Shown: positions 6,467 through 14,616, counted from the stretch's first letter. The stretch is 17,055 nucleotides of DNA from JALZAA01 sp035316025 (GCA_035316025.1 DATFXL010000020.1:1-17055); one strand, 5' to 3'. Numbers and translations: made by a program. The notes: generated by a model not told the origin, from the letters alone.

Positions 6467-6958
6467 TCAGTCGTAGTAGCCGGAGTGGAGGTAGATGCAG
6501 GGGATGCCCTCGGAGCGGAACATCTCGACGTTCCGGCGGTCGTCCTCGATCGCGAGGCGGAGATCGAAGCCGTAACCGCGGAACTCCGCGACCGAGAAGC
6601 GCTTGAAGTCGCGCGACACCTCGTAGTCGCCCCAGGGCCGCATCACGAGCACGTCCCACCGGATCTGGTACCGGTGCAGCCAGGCCTCGGTCAGGTGGTG
6701 GACGCGTTCCGGTCGCGCCGTGAGCAGGATGATCGCCAGCGCGGGGTCGAGCAGGTCGAGGAGGACCTTGACCTCCTCGATGACGGGGTCGTCACCACAG
6801 GCGTCGAAGAACGCGCGCCAGTCCCGCCGGGGCGCCTCGAGATAGTGCTGCCGGCTGGCGGCGTCGGAGAGCACTCCGTCGAGGTCGACGACCACGGCCG
6901 CACCAGCCGGGACCGGGCCGTCCCGCCAGGTCCAGTGCTCCGGAGCGGGGCGGCTCAC
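6467..6958 (-). CDS. HAD-superfamily phosphatase-like protein
   Basis: The 163-residue product is a small HAD hydrolase. Motif I is VVVDLDGVL with nucleophile D25 and acid D27, motif II is LLTARPE with T80, a candidate motif III lysine is K119 in SRDFKR, and motif IV is AIEDD (D139, D140). There is little room for a large cap. The TARPE and IEDDRRNVEMF segments recall the 3'-phosphatase domain of phage polynucleotide kinase and related small HAD phosphatases, so a nucleotide or nucleic-acid phosphate is one guess, at low confidence. The GTG start at 6958 overlaps the acs stop codon in GTGA, which decides the start and implies translational coupling. The reading frame stays open further upstream but only as antisense-type shadow inside acs. 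Confidence 0.82.
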   Translation of the reverse strand: MSRPAPEHWTWRDGPVPAGAAVVVDLDGVLSDAASRQHYLEAPRRDWRAFFDACGDDPVIEEVKVLLDLLDPALAIILLTARPERVHHLTEAWLHRYQIRWDVLVMRPWGDYEVSRDFKRFSVAEFRGYGFDLRLAIEDDRRNVEMFRSEGIPCIYLHSGYYD

Positions 6959-8922
6959 TCGTCGTCGCCGGCGCCCTGGGTCGCGAGGTAGCGGTCTTTG
7001 ATCCCCTCGACGACGCTCGGGTCGGCGAGTGTGGTCGTGTCGCCGAGCTGCTCGTCCTCGGCCACGTTGCGGAGCAGTCGGCGCATGATCTTGCCCGAGC
7101 GGGTCTTCGGCAGCTCCTCCGTGAACAGCACCGACTTCGGCCGTGCGATCGGTCCGATCGTGTCGGACACGTGCTCGCGCAGCTCGGCGGCGCGCTCGTC
7201 GCTCGGCTCGTAGCCGCCTCGCAGGATCACGAAGGCGCTGATGGACTGGCCGGTGGTCGGATCGGTCCGCCCGATGACGGCTGCCTCGGCGACCATCGTG
7301 TTGCCGACGAGCGCGTGCTCGACCTCGGCGGTGGAGATGTTGTGCCCGCTCACGAGCATGATGTCGTCGACCCGACCGAGGAGCCAGTAGTAGCCCTCGT
7401 CGTCCCGCTTGGCGCCGTCGCCGGCGAAGTACTTCCCGGGGAAGCGACTCCAATACGTGTCGCGGTAGCGATCGGGATCGCCCCAGATGCCGCGCAGCAT
7501 CGATGGCCACGGACGCGTGAGCACGAGGTAGCCGCCGCCCGGGACCGGGACGGAGTCGCCGTGGTCGTCGACGACGTCGGACCCGACCGCGGGCAGCGCG
7601 AACGTCGCGCTCCCGGGCTTCAGCGTCGTGGCGCCCGGCAGCGGGCTGACGAGGATGGCGCCGGTCTCGGTCTGCCACCACGTGTCGACCACCGGGCACC
7701 GACCCCCGCCGATGGTCTGCCAGTACCAGACCCACGCTTCGGGGTTGATGGGTTCACCGACCGTGCCGAGCAGGCGGAGCGACGACATGTCGTGCTTGTC
7801 GGGGTACTCCCTGCCCCACTTCATGAAGGTGCGGATGGCGGTGGGCGCCGTGTAAAGGATCGTGACGCCGTAGCGCTCGACGATCGACCACAGCCGGTCC
7901 TTGTCGGGGTAGTCGGGCGTGCCCTCGTACATCACGCTCGTCGTGCAGTTCACCAGGGGGCCGTAGACGATGTACGAGTGGCCGGTGACCCAGCCGACAT
8001 CGGCCGCGCACCAATAGACGTCCGACTCGGGCTTGATGTCGAAGACGTACTTGTGCGTCCACGCGACCTGGGTGAGGTACCCGCCGGTGGTGTGCATGAT
8101 CCCCTTGGGCTTGGCCGTGGTTCCGCTCGTGTAGAGGAGATAGAGGAGATCCTCCGAGTCCATGGGCTCGGCCGGGCAGTCGGCGGACTGGCCTGGGACC
8201 AGGTCGTCCCACCAGAGGTCGCGGCCCTCTTGCATCGGGACGTCCTGGCCGGTGCGGCGCACGACGAGGCAGCGTTCGATCGACGGGGTCTCGGCCATGG
8301 CGGTGTCGGCGCTGTGCTTGAGCGGCACGATCTGACCCCGGCGCCAGGCGCCGTCGGCGGTGATGAGCAGGCGGGCCTCGGCGTCGTTGATGCGGTCGCG
8401 CAACGACTCGGCCGAGAAGCCACCGAAGACCACCGAGTGGGGGGCGCCGATGCGCGCGCAGGCGAGCATCGCGATCGGCAGCTCCGGGACCATTCCGAGA
8501 TAGATGTTGACCCGGTCGCCCTTCTCGATGCCGAGTGACTTGAGCGCGTTCGAGACGCGCTGGACCTCCTCGAGCAGCTGGGCGTAGGTGATCGTGCGGA
8601 TGTCGCCCGGCTCGCCCTCCCAGTGGTACGCGATCTGCTCGCCATGCCCGGCGGCAACGTGGCGGTCGAGGCAGTTGACGCTCACGTTGAGCTTCCCGCC
8701 GACGAACCACTTCGCGAACGGCAGGTCCCACTCCAGGATCGTGTGCCACTCGTCGCTCCAGTCGAGGAGGTCGGCGGCCTGCCGGGCCCAGAAGCCCTCG
8801 AAGTCCCGTTCCGCTTCGTCGTAGATCTCGGCGTCGGTGATGTGGGCCGTCTTCTTGAACTCGGGCGGCGGCGGGAACGTCCGGCCCTCCGCGAGCAGCG
8901 CTTCGATGGTGGCTTCCGGCAT
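6955..8922 (-). CDS. acs: Acetyl-CoA synthetase (AMP-forming)
   Basis: The 655-residue product has the length and motifs of bacterial Acs, which makes acetyl-CoA from acetate, ATP and CoA through acetyl-AMP. Seen are the N-terminal Acs domain (residues about 20-85, with PPPPEFKKTAHI and LPFAKWFVGGKLN), the adenylation loop YTSGTTAKPKG, the substrate and AMP pocket segment VDTWWQTETG, and the C-terminal PKTRSGKIMRR with catalytic K611 (E. coli K609), the residue that protein acetyltransferases silence. ATG at 8922 is chosen because GGGGGAG lies directly upstream; an in-frame ATG 23 codons earlier lacks such a site and adds no family sequence. It is the first gene of acs-HAD-EamA and is divergent from the VOC gene, with a 184-nt gap. 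Confidence 0.96.
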   Translation of the reverse strand: MPEATIEALLAEGRTFPPPPEFKKTAHITDAEIYDEAERDFEGFWARQAADLLDWSDEWHTILEWDLPFAKWFVGGKLNVSVNCLDRHVAAGHGEQIAYHWEGEPGDIRTITYAQLLEEVQRVSNALKSLGIEKGDRVNIYLGMVPELPIAMLACARIGAPHSVVFGGFSAESLRDRINDAEARLLITADGAWRRGQIVPLKHSADTAMAETPSIERCLVVRRTGQDVPMQEGRDLWWDDLVPGQSADCPAEPMDSEDLLYLLYTSGTTAKPKGIMHTTGGYLTQVAWTHKYVFDIKPESDVYWCAADVGWVTGHSYIVYGPLVNCTTSVMYEGTPDYPDKDRLWSIVERYGVTILYTAPTAIRTFMKWGREYPDKHDMSSLRLLGTVGEPINPEAWVWYWQTIGGGRCPVVDTWWQTETGAILVSPLPGATTLKPGSATFALPAVGSDVVDDHGDSVPVPGGGYLVLTRPWPSMLRGIWGDPDRYRDTYWSRFPGKYFAGDGAKRDDEGYYWLLGRVDDIMLVSGHNISTAEVEHALVGNTMVAEAAVIGRTDPTTGQSISAFVILRGGYEPSDERAAELREHVSDTIGPIARPKSVLFTEELPKTRSGKIMRRLLRNVAEDEQLGDTTTLADPSVVEGIKDRYLATQGAGDDE

Positions 8923-8995
8923 TGCTCCCCCTTCGTCGCCGACGGCCCGGCTCAGGCTATCTGCGACCAACGTCACGCCTTGCGGCGGCAAACCC

Positions 8996-9011
8996 CGACA
9001 GGGGGCTGTCG
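8996..9011. other. Small inverted repeat in the acs/VOC divergent gap
   Basis: CGACAG-GGGG-CTGTCG is a perfect 6-bp inverted repeat with a 4-nt centre. It lies 74 nt upstream of acs and 95 nt upstream of the VOC gene, so it could serve as an operator for either. No clear promoter could be placed in the gap. Confidence 0.25.
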
Positions 9012-9059
9012 CCCACCGACCGCATCATGTCCCCAGAGCAACGATCACCGACAGACGAA

Positions 9060-9099
9060 AACGAGCCCGAACGAGCCAGAACGAGCCAGAACGAGGAGG
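9060..9099 (+). repeat. Four 10-nt tandem repeats in the VOC gene leader
   Basis: Four consecutive copies read AACGAGCCCG, AACGAGCCAG, AACGAGCCAG and AACGAGGAGG. The last copy, changed at two or three bases, supplies the GGAGG of the ribosome binding site for the ATG at 9107. The 10-nt period is not a multiple of three and the array lies outside the chosen coding region. It looks like slippage-born sequence in an untranslated leader. Confidence 0.8.
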
Positions 9100-9106
9100 A
9101 AGCGAG

Positions 9107-9460
9107 ATGGGTGCACCGGTGGTGTGGTTCGAGGTCGCCGGGCGCGACTTCGACACCCTTTCGAAGTTCTACACCGAGCTCTTTCACTGGAAGGTCGACG
9201 CCGACAACCCGACCGGCTACGGCATGGTCGACACCGGCGGCGACGGCGGGATCCCGGGCGGGGTCTTCGCCGGCGGCGACACCGAGTACGTGTCGTTCTA
9301 CGTGCAGGTCCCCGACCTCGAGGCCCGGCTGCGGCAGGCCGAGAAGCTGGGCGCCAAGGTCGTCCAGCCCCCGACGCCGACGGCACCGGACGGGCCGACG
9401 ATCGCGATGGTCACGGACCCCGAGGGCCACCGCATCGGCATCCTCCAAGAGCCCAGCTGA
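9107..9460 (+). CDS. VOC (glyoxalase/bleomycin-resistance fold) family protein
   Basis: The 117-residue product is a single vicinal-oxygen-chelate domain of two beta-alpha-beta-beta-beta modules. Module one runs VVWFEVAGRDFDTLSKFYTE, with the common D-x-x-x-x-FY-x-x-LF helix start. Module two begins YVSFYVQVPDLEARL and ends VTDPEGHRIGILQEP, the usual C-terminal VOC signature. Such proteins include glyoxalases, dioxygenases and drug-binding proteins. With no partner genes of known pathway, the activity stays open. ATG at 9107 has the strong site GGAGGA seven nt upstream. The frame is open further 5' through the tandem repeats, but no homologous sequence lies there. It is followed by the metallo-beta-lactamase-fold gene 61 nt downstream on the same strand. 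Confidence 0.88.
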   Translation: MGAPVVWFEVAGRDFDTLSKFYTELFHWKVDADNPTGYGMVDTGGDGGIPGGVFAGGDTEYVSFYVQVPDLEARLRQAEKLGAKVVQPPTPTAPDGPTIAMVTDPEGHRIGILQEPS

Positions 9461-9521
9461 GGTGCAGCGAGATCCGGCGCGCGGCGCTCCCCCCGCCGCG
9501 CGCCGGCAGTAGGTTGCGCGC

Positions 9522-10355
9522 GTGCAGCGGTGGCGGGTCGGTGACACGACGATCGCACGGGTCGCCGACGAGAGCTACGAGCTCGTGGTGCCGCAGGACG
9601 AGGCCACGACCGCGACGCTCCGTTCGCAGGCGTCGTGGCTGTCGCCGTTGTTCGTCACTGACGCGTTCGACCTGCGCGTCGGCTCGTCCGCGATCGCCCT
9701 CGACACGCCGGGTGCCCGCGTGATCGTGGACCCGTGGCTCGCGTCCGACGACCCCGACCGTACGACGCCCGACGCGATGGATCGCGTCGAACGACTGCTC
9801 GGGGGCCTCTCCGACGCGGGGTTCCCGCCGGAGTCCGTCGACTTCGTCGTGGACACCCACATCGACGGCGTCGGCGGCAACACCCGCCCGACCGGGAGGG
9901 GCGAGGTGCCCGCGTTCCCGAACGCCCGCTACGTGATCGCACCGGAGGAGATCGCGGCCCTGCAGGCGGGGCGGTTCCCGGGCGCGGAGGCGTACGAGGT
10001 GCTGGTGGACGAGGGCATGGTCGACACCGCCGGCGGGCCGGTCGCGGGCGAGGTCGCGACGGAGCCGGCGCCGGGCCACTCGGCCGGCCACCGGTTCGTG
10101 CGCATCGGATCGGAGGGTGATGACGCCGTTGTCGTCGGCCACCTGTTCCTCCACCCGGCGCAGGTCTTCGCACCCCAACCTCGGGCCGGCCTCGACGAGG
10201 ACATCGAGGCCGCGGCCAGGACCCGGCGTGCGCTCCTCGATCGGGCCGCCGTCGAGCACACGCTCGTCATCGGCCCGCTGTGGGCCGCGCCCGGCGCGGG
10301 CACGGTGGTCCCCGACGAAGCCGGCCGGTGGCGCCTGGTTCCGGCGGGGGCCTAA
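9522..10355 (+). CDS. Metallo-beta-lactamase-fold protein with degenerate metal site
   Basis: The 277-residue product follows the layout of MBL-fold hydrolases of the lactonase-like type: an N-terminal strand region, VIVDPWLASDD (67-77) where active members have DTG/DTC-like turns, the metal-motif region (109-121), PGHSAGH (184-190), VVVGHLFLHPAQV (203-215) and a C-terminal GPLWAAPGAGTVV. The key residues are changed. The HxHxDH loop reads THIDGVGGNT (112-121), two residues shorter, keeping H113 and D115 only. The usual GD of the GD..HHP segment is GH (H207). The late HF-PG histidine is missing. H186 remains. The frame is intact over its full length, so this is not a decayed gene. The GTG start at 9522 has only a weak upstream TAGG. 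Probably a pseudoenzyme or one with a different metal arrangement; fold assignment is fairly sure, function unknown. Confidence 0.8.
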   Translation: MQRWRVGDTTIARVADESYELVVPQDEATTATLRSQASWLSPLFVTDAFDLRVGSSAIALDTPGARVIVDPWLASDDPDRTTPDAMDRVERLLGGLSDAGFPPESVDFVVDTHIDGVGGNTRPTGRGEVPAFPNARYVIAPEEIAALQAGRFPGAEAYEVLVDEGMVDTAGGPVAGEVATEPAPGHSAGHRFVRIGSEGDDAVVVGHLFLHPAQVFAPQPRAGLDEDIEAAARTRRALLDRAAVEHTLVIGPLWAAPGAGTVVPDEAGRWRLVPAGA

Positions 10356-11515
10356 CCCTTCGCGAACACGAAGACGGAGTGGGCGCCGAGGCCGCCCGGG
10401 TCGGTGAGCGCGGCCGCCTCGGTCACCCGGCTGCGAGCGGCGAGCGCCTCGAGATCACCGACGGCGGCGCGTTCGCGCCACAGCCCGCGGGCGTCGTCGA
10501 CCAGGTCCTCGATGCCGAGTCCCGCCAGCCACTCGGCCTGGGTGGTGCGCTCCACGAGTCGGAAGCCCGCCCGCGTCGCGTGGGTGATCAGGTGCTCGGC
10601 GGGCACGGTGGCGGTGACGTCCTGGGCCCCGGGGGTGTCGAAGGGGGAGCCGCCGCGCTGGTGGGCGCGGTACGTGCGAAGCCAGTCGTCTTGCGGGCGG
10701 GCGGCCAGGGCGGCGGCGGAGTCCGCGTAGTCCAGGACCACGAGGTACCCGCGGCGCAACACATGGCTGCACTCGACGAGCCAGTCGACGGTGGCCGTCG
10801 GGACGGGCAGCCGAGCTCGTTCCGGGATCGCGGCCCCTGCCGCCACGTCGTCGGCAGCCGCGGCGACCTCGGGTGAGGCGGGCACGACGACCTCGACGAG
10901 GTCGCGGTCGCCGCTCCCGACGCGCACCTCGTTCCAGGTGCCATTGACGCGCTCGACGATGCGGAAGGGCAGGTTGTCCAGCAGCTCGTTGGCGACGACG
11001 GCGCCGGTGTGGAGCTCGAGCGCCGGGAGCTCCGGAAGTGAGGTGACGATCGGCCCGATCCCCTCGACGGGCCGGGGAGCCTCGTCAGGCTCGTCGCGAA
11101 CCGCGGGACCGAGCGCCCGGTCGGCGGGCTCCAGGGTCAGCAGGTCGCGCTGGGCGACGCGCAAGGTGGCGGAGCGCTCCACGAGCACGTAGCGGAGGGC
11201 CCGCACAGACTCCGGCCGGGCTCGGAGGACGTCGGCGGCGAGGCGTCCCCGACCGGCGCCGGCGTCGACGACGACGAAGGGATCGGGTCGCCCCAGCTCG
11301 AGCCACGCTCGGTCCAGGAACCGCGCCACGAGGGCGCCGAACAACGCACCGACCTCGGGGCTTGTGACGAAGTCGCGCCCGGCGCGTCCGGCGCCACCGC
11401 CGAGGGCGAAGAAGCCGCCGTCCTCGTCGTAGAGCGCGGCGTCGACGTACCGGTCGAACGGAACCGGCCCCTCACGTCGGATGCGCTCCGCGATCCGTTC
11501 GGGGAGATCAGCCAT
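10352..11515 (-). CDS. MidA/NDUFAF7-family SAM-dependent methyltransferase
   Basis: The 387-residue product belongs to the MidA family (DUF185, COG1565). Early sequence FDRYVDAALYDEDGGFFA (20-37) and RDFVTSPEVGALFG (47-60) are family hallmarks. The SAM-binding loop is VVVDAGAGRGRL (81-92), where relatives have ELGPGRGTL, and VVANELLDNLPF (173-184) matches the conserved ANE-DA-P segment. Human NDUFAF7 of this family methylates an arginine of NDUFS2, the counterpart of bacterial NuoD, during complex I assembly. The gene lies 72 nt after nuoN on the same strand, so it is probably the last gene of the nuo operon. ATG at 11515 is taken as start because the family sequence begins there; an ATG 11 codons earlier (11548) is possible. 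Its stop codon overlaps that of the convergent MBL-fold gene. Confidence 0.9.
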   Translation of the reverse strand: MADLPERIAERIRREGPVPFDRYVDAALYDEDGGFFALGGGAGRAGRDFVTSPEVGALFGALVARFLDRAWLELGRPDPFVVVDAGAGRGRLAADVLRARPESVRALRYVLVERSATLRVAQRDLLTLEPADRALGPAVRDEPDEAPRPVEGIGPIVTSLPELPALELHTGAVVANELLDNLPFRIVERVNGTWNEVRVGSGDRDLVEVVVPASPEVAAAADDVAAGAAIPERARLPVPTATVDWLVECSHVLRRGYLVVLDYADSAAALAARPQDDWLRTYRAHQRGGSPFDTPGAQDVTATVPAEHLITHATRAGFRLVERTTQAEWLAGLGIEDLVDDARGLWRERAAVGDLEALAARSRVTEAAALTDPGGLGAHSVFVFAKG

Positions 11516-11525
11516 CGGTCCGTCA

Positions 11526-11573
11526 TTTTGGCGTCGCTGCTGCGGCATGCGGGCGGGGGCGGCGACGCGAAAA
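11526..11573. other. Imperfect 12-bp inverted repeat at the nuoN-midA junction
   Basis: TTTTGGCGTCGC (11526-11537) and GCGACGCGAAAA (11562-11573) pair at 11 of 12 positions around a 24-nt loop that contains GCATGC. The structure fills almost the whole nuoN-midA gap. In the transcript it lacks a following U-run, so a processing site, attenuator or 3'-end stabiliser for nuoN is as likely as a terminator. Confidence 0.4.
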
Positions 11574-11587
11574 CCCGTCCGCGGCCG

Positions 11588-13087
11588 TCAACCCGGGAAG
11601 GCGACTTCGCCGATGCGGGCGAACAGCTGCGGATAGATCCCGATCACGACGACGACGGCGGCCGAGATTCCCAGCGCGATGCCGAGCGCGGGGGGCGTCC
11701 GCGCCGGCACGGGCTCGACGCCGGCCTCGGACGGATCGCGGAACCACATTCGCCGCGCCACAGCCGCGTAGTAGAAGAGTGCGATCACCGAGTTCACCGC
11801 CGCGATGACGCCGAGCGTGTACGCGGCGGGTGTGCCGGCGTTGAAGATGGCGCGGAACATCACGAACTTGGCGAACCAGCCCGCCAGCGGCGGGATCCCC
11901 GCCAGTGCGAAGAGGAACGCCGACATCAAGAGGGCCAGCACGGGGGCCGTCTGCCCGAGCCCGGAGTACGAGGCGATCTCGCCCGACCGGGTGCGGCGGG
12001 CGACGGCGATCACGACCGCGAACGCGCCCAGGTTCATCGCGCCGTAGATGAGCAGATAGATCACCACGGCTTCGAACGCGGAGCGGGCCGCGTTGCCGTC
12101 GGCGGCGACCGCCAGTGGAGCGAGGATGAAACCCCCCTGCGCGATCGACGAGTACGCCAGCAGACGGACGATGTTGGTCTGGCGCAGGGCGGTGAGGTTC
12201 CCGAGCGTCATCGACGCCGCCGCCAGCGCCCACAGCACCGGCTGCCACGCCTGCTGACTGCCGAAGAAGCCGAAGTACACGAGACTGAGAATGGCGACGA
12301 AGCCGCCCGCCTTCGACGCGACCGACAGGAACGCTGTCACCGGCGTCGGCGCGCCCTCGTAGGTGTCGGGAGCCCAGAAGTGGAACGGCACCGCACTGAT
12401 CTTGAACGCGAACCCGACGAGGGTGAGGAAGATCGCCACCGCGAACAGTGGCGGTAGGTCGGGTCGCGCCGCGTACTGGCCGATCTTGCTCAACAACGTC
12501 GACCCGGACAGCCCGAAGATGAACGACATGCCGTACAGCATCACGGCCGACGACAGCACACCGAAGAGGTAGTACTTGATCGCCGCCTCGTTCGACTTCG
12601 TGTCGTGCTTCCGCCAGCCCGCCAGCACGTACGTCGGCACCGAGATCAGCTCCAGCGCCACGAAGATCGAGATCAGGTCGCGGGCGGACGCCATCACGAC
12701 CAGGCCGAGCACCGAGCTGAGCAAGAGGAAGTAGTACTCGCCCTGGTAGTAGTCGCCCTCGCCGATGTAGTCGACCGACACGAGCAGCGTGATGTACGCG
12801 ACGAGCAGGAAGAAGCCCTTCAGCGCGAGGGCGTAGTCGTCGACGACGTACGCGCCGCCGAACATCGTGCGGGTCGTCCCGTCGGCGGCCAGCGTGAGGA
12901 TCGGCACCAGCGAGGCCAGCACGCCGACCGTCGCGATGCGCGACGTCTGGAACCGCTCGCGCTCGCCGAAGAAGAAATCGGCGACGAGCACGGCGACGAT
13001 CGTCGCCGTGAGGATCAGCTCGGGCGCGAGCGCGTGGTAGTCGAAAACCGGGCTCACGACCGCCGCAGGCGTCGGAGCGTACGTCAC
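11588..13087 (-). CDS. nuoN: NADH-quinone oxidoreductase subunit N
   Basis: The 499-residue product is one of the three antiporter-like, proton-pumping subunits of complex I, in the cytoplasmic membrane, with about 14 membrane helices. Key charged residues are present: E146 in VALELISV, K229 in FAFKISAVPFHFWAPD, and K259 in VASKAGGF. The segment DTYEGAPTPV (241-250) is the usual NuoN signature. The length is normal. The GTG start at 13087 overlaps the nuoM stop as GTGA, giving translational coupling and fixing the start. The frame stays open far upstream inside nuoM, but that part is shadow. NuoN is the last core subunit in the usual nuoA-N order and is followed here by the midA-family gene. 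Confidence 0.96.
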   Translation of the reverse strand: MTYAPTPAAVVSPVFDYHALAPELILTATIVAVLVADFFFGERERFQTSRIATVGVLASLVPILTLAADGTTRTMFGGAYVVDDYALALKGFFLLVAYITLLVSVDYIGEGDYYQGEYYFLLLSSVLGLVVMASARDLISIFVALELISVPTYVLAGWRKHDTKSNEAAIKYYLFGVLSSAVMLYGMSFIFGLSGSTLLSKIGQYAARPDLPPLFAVAIFLTLVGFAFKISAVPFHFWAPDTYEGAPTPVTAFLSVASKAGGFVAILSLVYFGFFGSQQAWQPVLWALAAASMTLGNLTALRQTNIVRLLAYSSIAQGGFILAPLAVAADGNAARSAFEAVVIYLLIYGAMNLGAFAVVIAVARRTRSGEIASYSGLGQTAPVLALLMSAFLFALAGIPPLAGWFAKFVMFRAIFNAGTPAAYTLGVIAAVNSVIALFYYAAVARRMWFRDPSEAGVEPVPARTPPALGIALGISAAVVVVIGIYPQLFARIGEVAFPG

Positions 13088-14616
13088 CCGGCCGCCCTCG
13101 CCACGCCGTGCGACAGGACGGTGACGGCGCCGTCGGTGATGCGGAAGATGAGGTTCGGGTAGATGCCGAGCACCACGATGCCCAGGAGCAGTGGCGTCCA
13201 CGCGAGCCACTCGGCCCAGTGCACATCGTGCACGTGGGCATGCTCGAACTCGGCCTTCACCTTGCCGAACGCGACGCGCTGGAACATCCACAGCAGGTAC
13301 CCGGCGGCGAGCACCGTGCCGACGGCAGCGACGACCATGTACACCCGGAATGTGATCTGCGAGATGCCGGCGGCCGGGTCGTAGGCGGACAGGATCGCCG
13401 GGAACTCGCCCCAGAACCCGGCCAGCCCCGGCAGTCCCAGCGAGGCCATGGCGCAGAAGCCGAGGATCCACCCGAGTCTCGGCGCCTGGACGAGGAGCCC
13501 GCCGAGCCGGCTGATCTCGCGGGTCTCGTAGCGCTCCTGCACCGACCCGGCCAGGAAGAACAGCATGCCGGTGATGAGGCCGTGGGCGACCATGCCGAAG
13601 ATGGCGGCGTTGATGCCGAAGTTCGTCAGCGTGGCGATGCCCAGCATGATGAAGCCCATGTGCGCCACCGACGAGAACGCGATGAGCCGTTTCATGTCGC
13701 GTTGCGCGAGGCAGCACAGCGCGCCGTAGATGATCCCGATCACGGCGAGCAGTCCGATCCACGGCGCCCAGTCGTGGGCCGCCTGCGGCAAGATCGGCAG
13801 CGCGATCCGGATGAACCCGTACGCGCCGAGCTTCAGGAGGACCGCGGCCAGCAGCACCGAACCGACCGTCGGTGCCTCGGTGTGCGCATCGGGGAGCCAC
13901 GTATGGAACGGGAACATCGGCACCTTGATCGCGAAGCCGAGGAACATGCCCGCGAAGATCAGGTTCTGCGTGCTCGCCACGAGCCCCATGCCGCCCTGGT
14001 GCGCCAGCCGCGGGATGTCGAACGTCTGCGGGCTGGAGAGGAAGAACAGGGCCAGGAAGCTCAGGAGCATGAGCGCCGACCCGAACAGCGTGAACAGGAA
14101 GAACTTGATCGAGGCGTACTCCCGGTTCGGGCCTCCCCAGACGCCGATCATGAAGAACATGGGCAGCAGGACGAGCTCGAAGAAGATGAAGAAGAGGATG
14201 AGATCCTGGGCACAGAACGTGCCGTTCATGCCCGTCTCGAGGAGCAGGATGAGCGCGAGGAACGCCTTCGGCGTGCGCGGGTCGGGGAAGTGGTCCCACG
14301 TGTAGATGACGCACATCACTGTGATGAGCATCGTCATGAGGAGCAACGGCAGCGAGATGCCGTCGACGCCCATGTGGTACCGGCTGTGGATGACGTCGAT
14401 CCACGACTTGTTGACCTGGAACTGGAGCGCGCCGGTCCGGTCGTAGTCGAAGCGCGCCAGCATGGCCACGCCGACGGCCAGCGTCGCCAGCGTCGTCGCC
14501 AGCGTCGTGAGCTTCAGCAACCGTTCCTGCGTCTTCGGGATGGCGAGCACGATCACCATCCCCGCCGCGGGGAGGAAGACCGCCAGCGTCACCGCCCACG
14601 AGTCGAACCAGTCCAC
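13084..14616 (-). CDS. nuoM: NADH-quinone oxidoreductase subunit M
   Basis: The 510-residue product is the second antiporter-like subunit of complex I. Residues needed for proton transfer are in place: E147 in FFELVLLPMFF (E. coli E144), K231 in FAIKVPMFPFHTWLPDAH (E. coli K234), and K262 in LLKLGAYGF (E. coli K265). Length is close to that of other bacteria. The start is GTG at 14616 with GGAGAGG a few nt upstream; the gap to the nuoL stop is 23 nt and holds a repeated CTACTAG heptamer. A histidine-rich cytosolic stretch, FEHAHVHDVHW, lies near the last helices. That may be only a loop feature. Confidence 0.97.
   Translation of the reverse strand: MDWFDSWAVTLAVFLPAAGMVIVLAIPKTQERLLKLTTLATTLATLAVGVAMLARFDYDRTGALQFQVNKSWIDVIHSRYHMGVDGISLPLLLMTMLITVMCVIYTWDHFPDPRTPKAFLALILLLETGMNGTFCAQDLILFFIFFELVLLPMFFMIGVWGGPNREYASIKFFLFTLFGSALMLLSFLALFFLSSPQTFDIPRLAHQGGMGLVASTQNLIFAGMFLGFAIKVPMFPFHTWLPDAHTEAPTVGSVLLAAVLLKLGAYGFIRIALPILPQAAHDWAPWIGLLAVIGIIYGALCCLAQRDMKRLIAFSSVAHMGFIMLGIATLTNFGINAAIFGMVAHGLITGMLFFLAGSVQERYETREISRLGGLLVQAPRLGWILGFCAMASLGLPGLAGFWGEFPAILSAYDPAAGISQITFRVYMVVAAVGTVLAAGYLLWMFQRVAFGKVKAEFEHAHVHDVHWAEWLAWTPLLLGIVVLGIYPNLIFRITDGAVTVLSHGVARAAG

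Noticed and set aside
6959..7735. Upstream extension of the HAD gene as a longer fusion
   Set aside because: It lies inside acs in another frame, is arginine-rich and has no recognisable domain; the GTGA overlap explains the true start.
9060..9099. CRISPR-like repeat array
   Set aside because: The units are 10 nt, directly adjacent with no spacers, and there are no cas genes.
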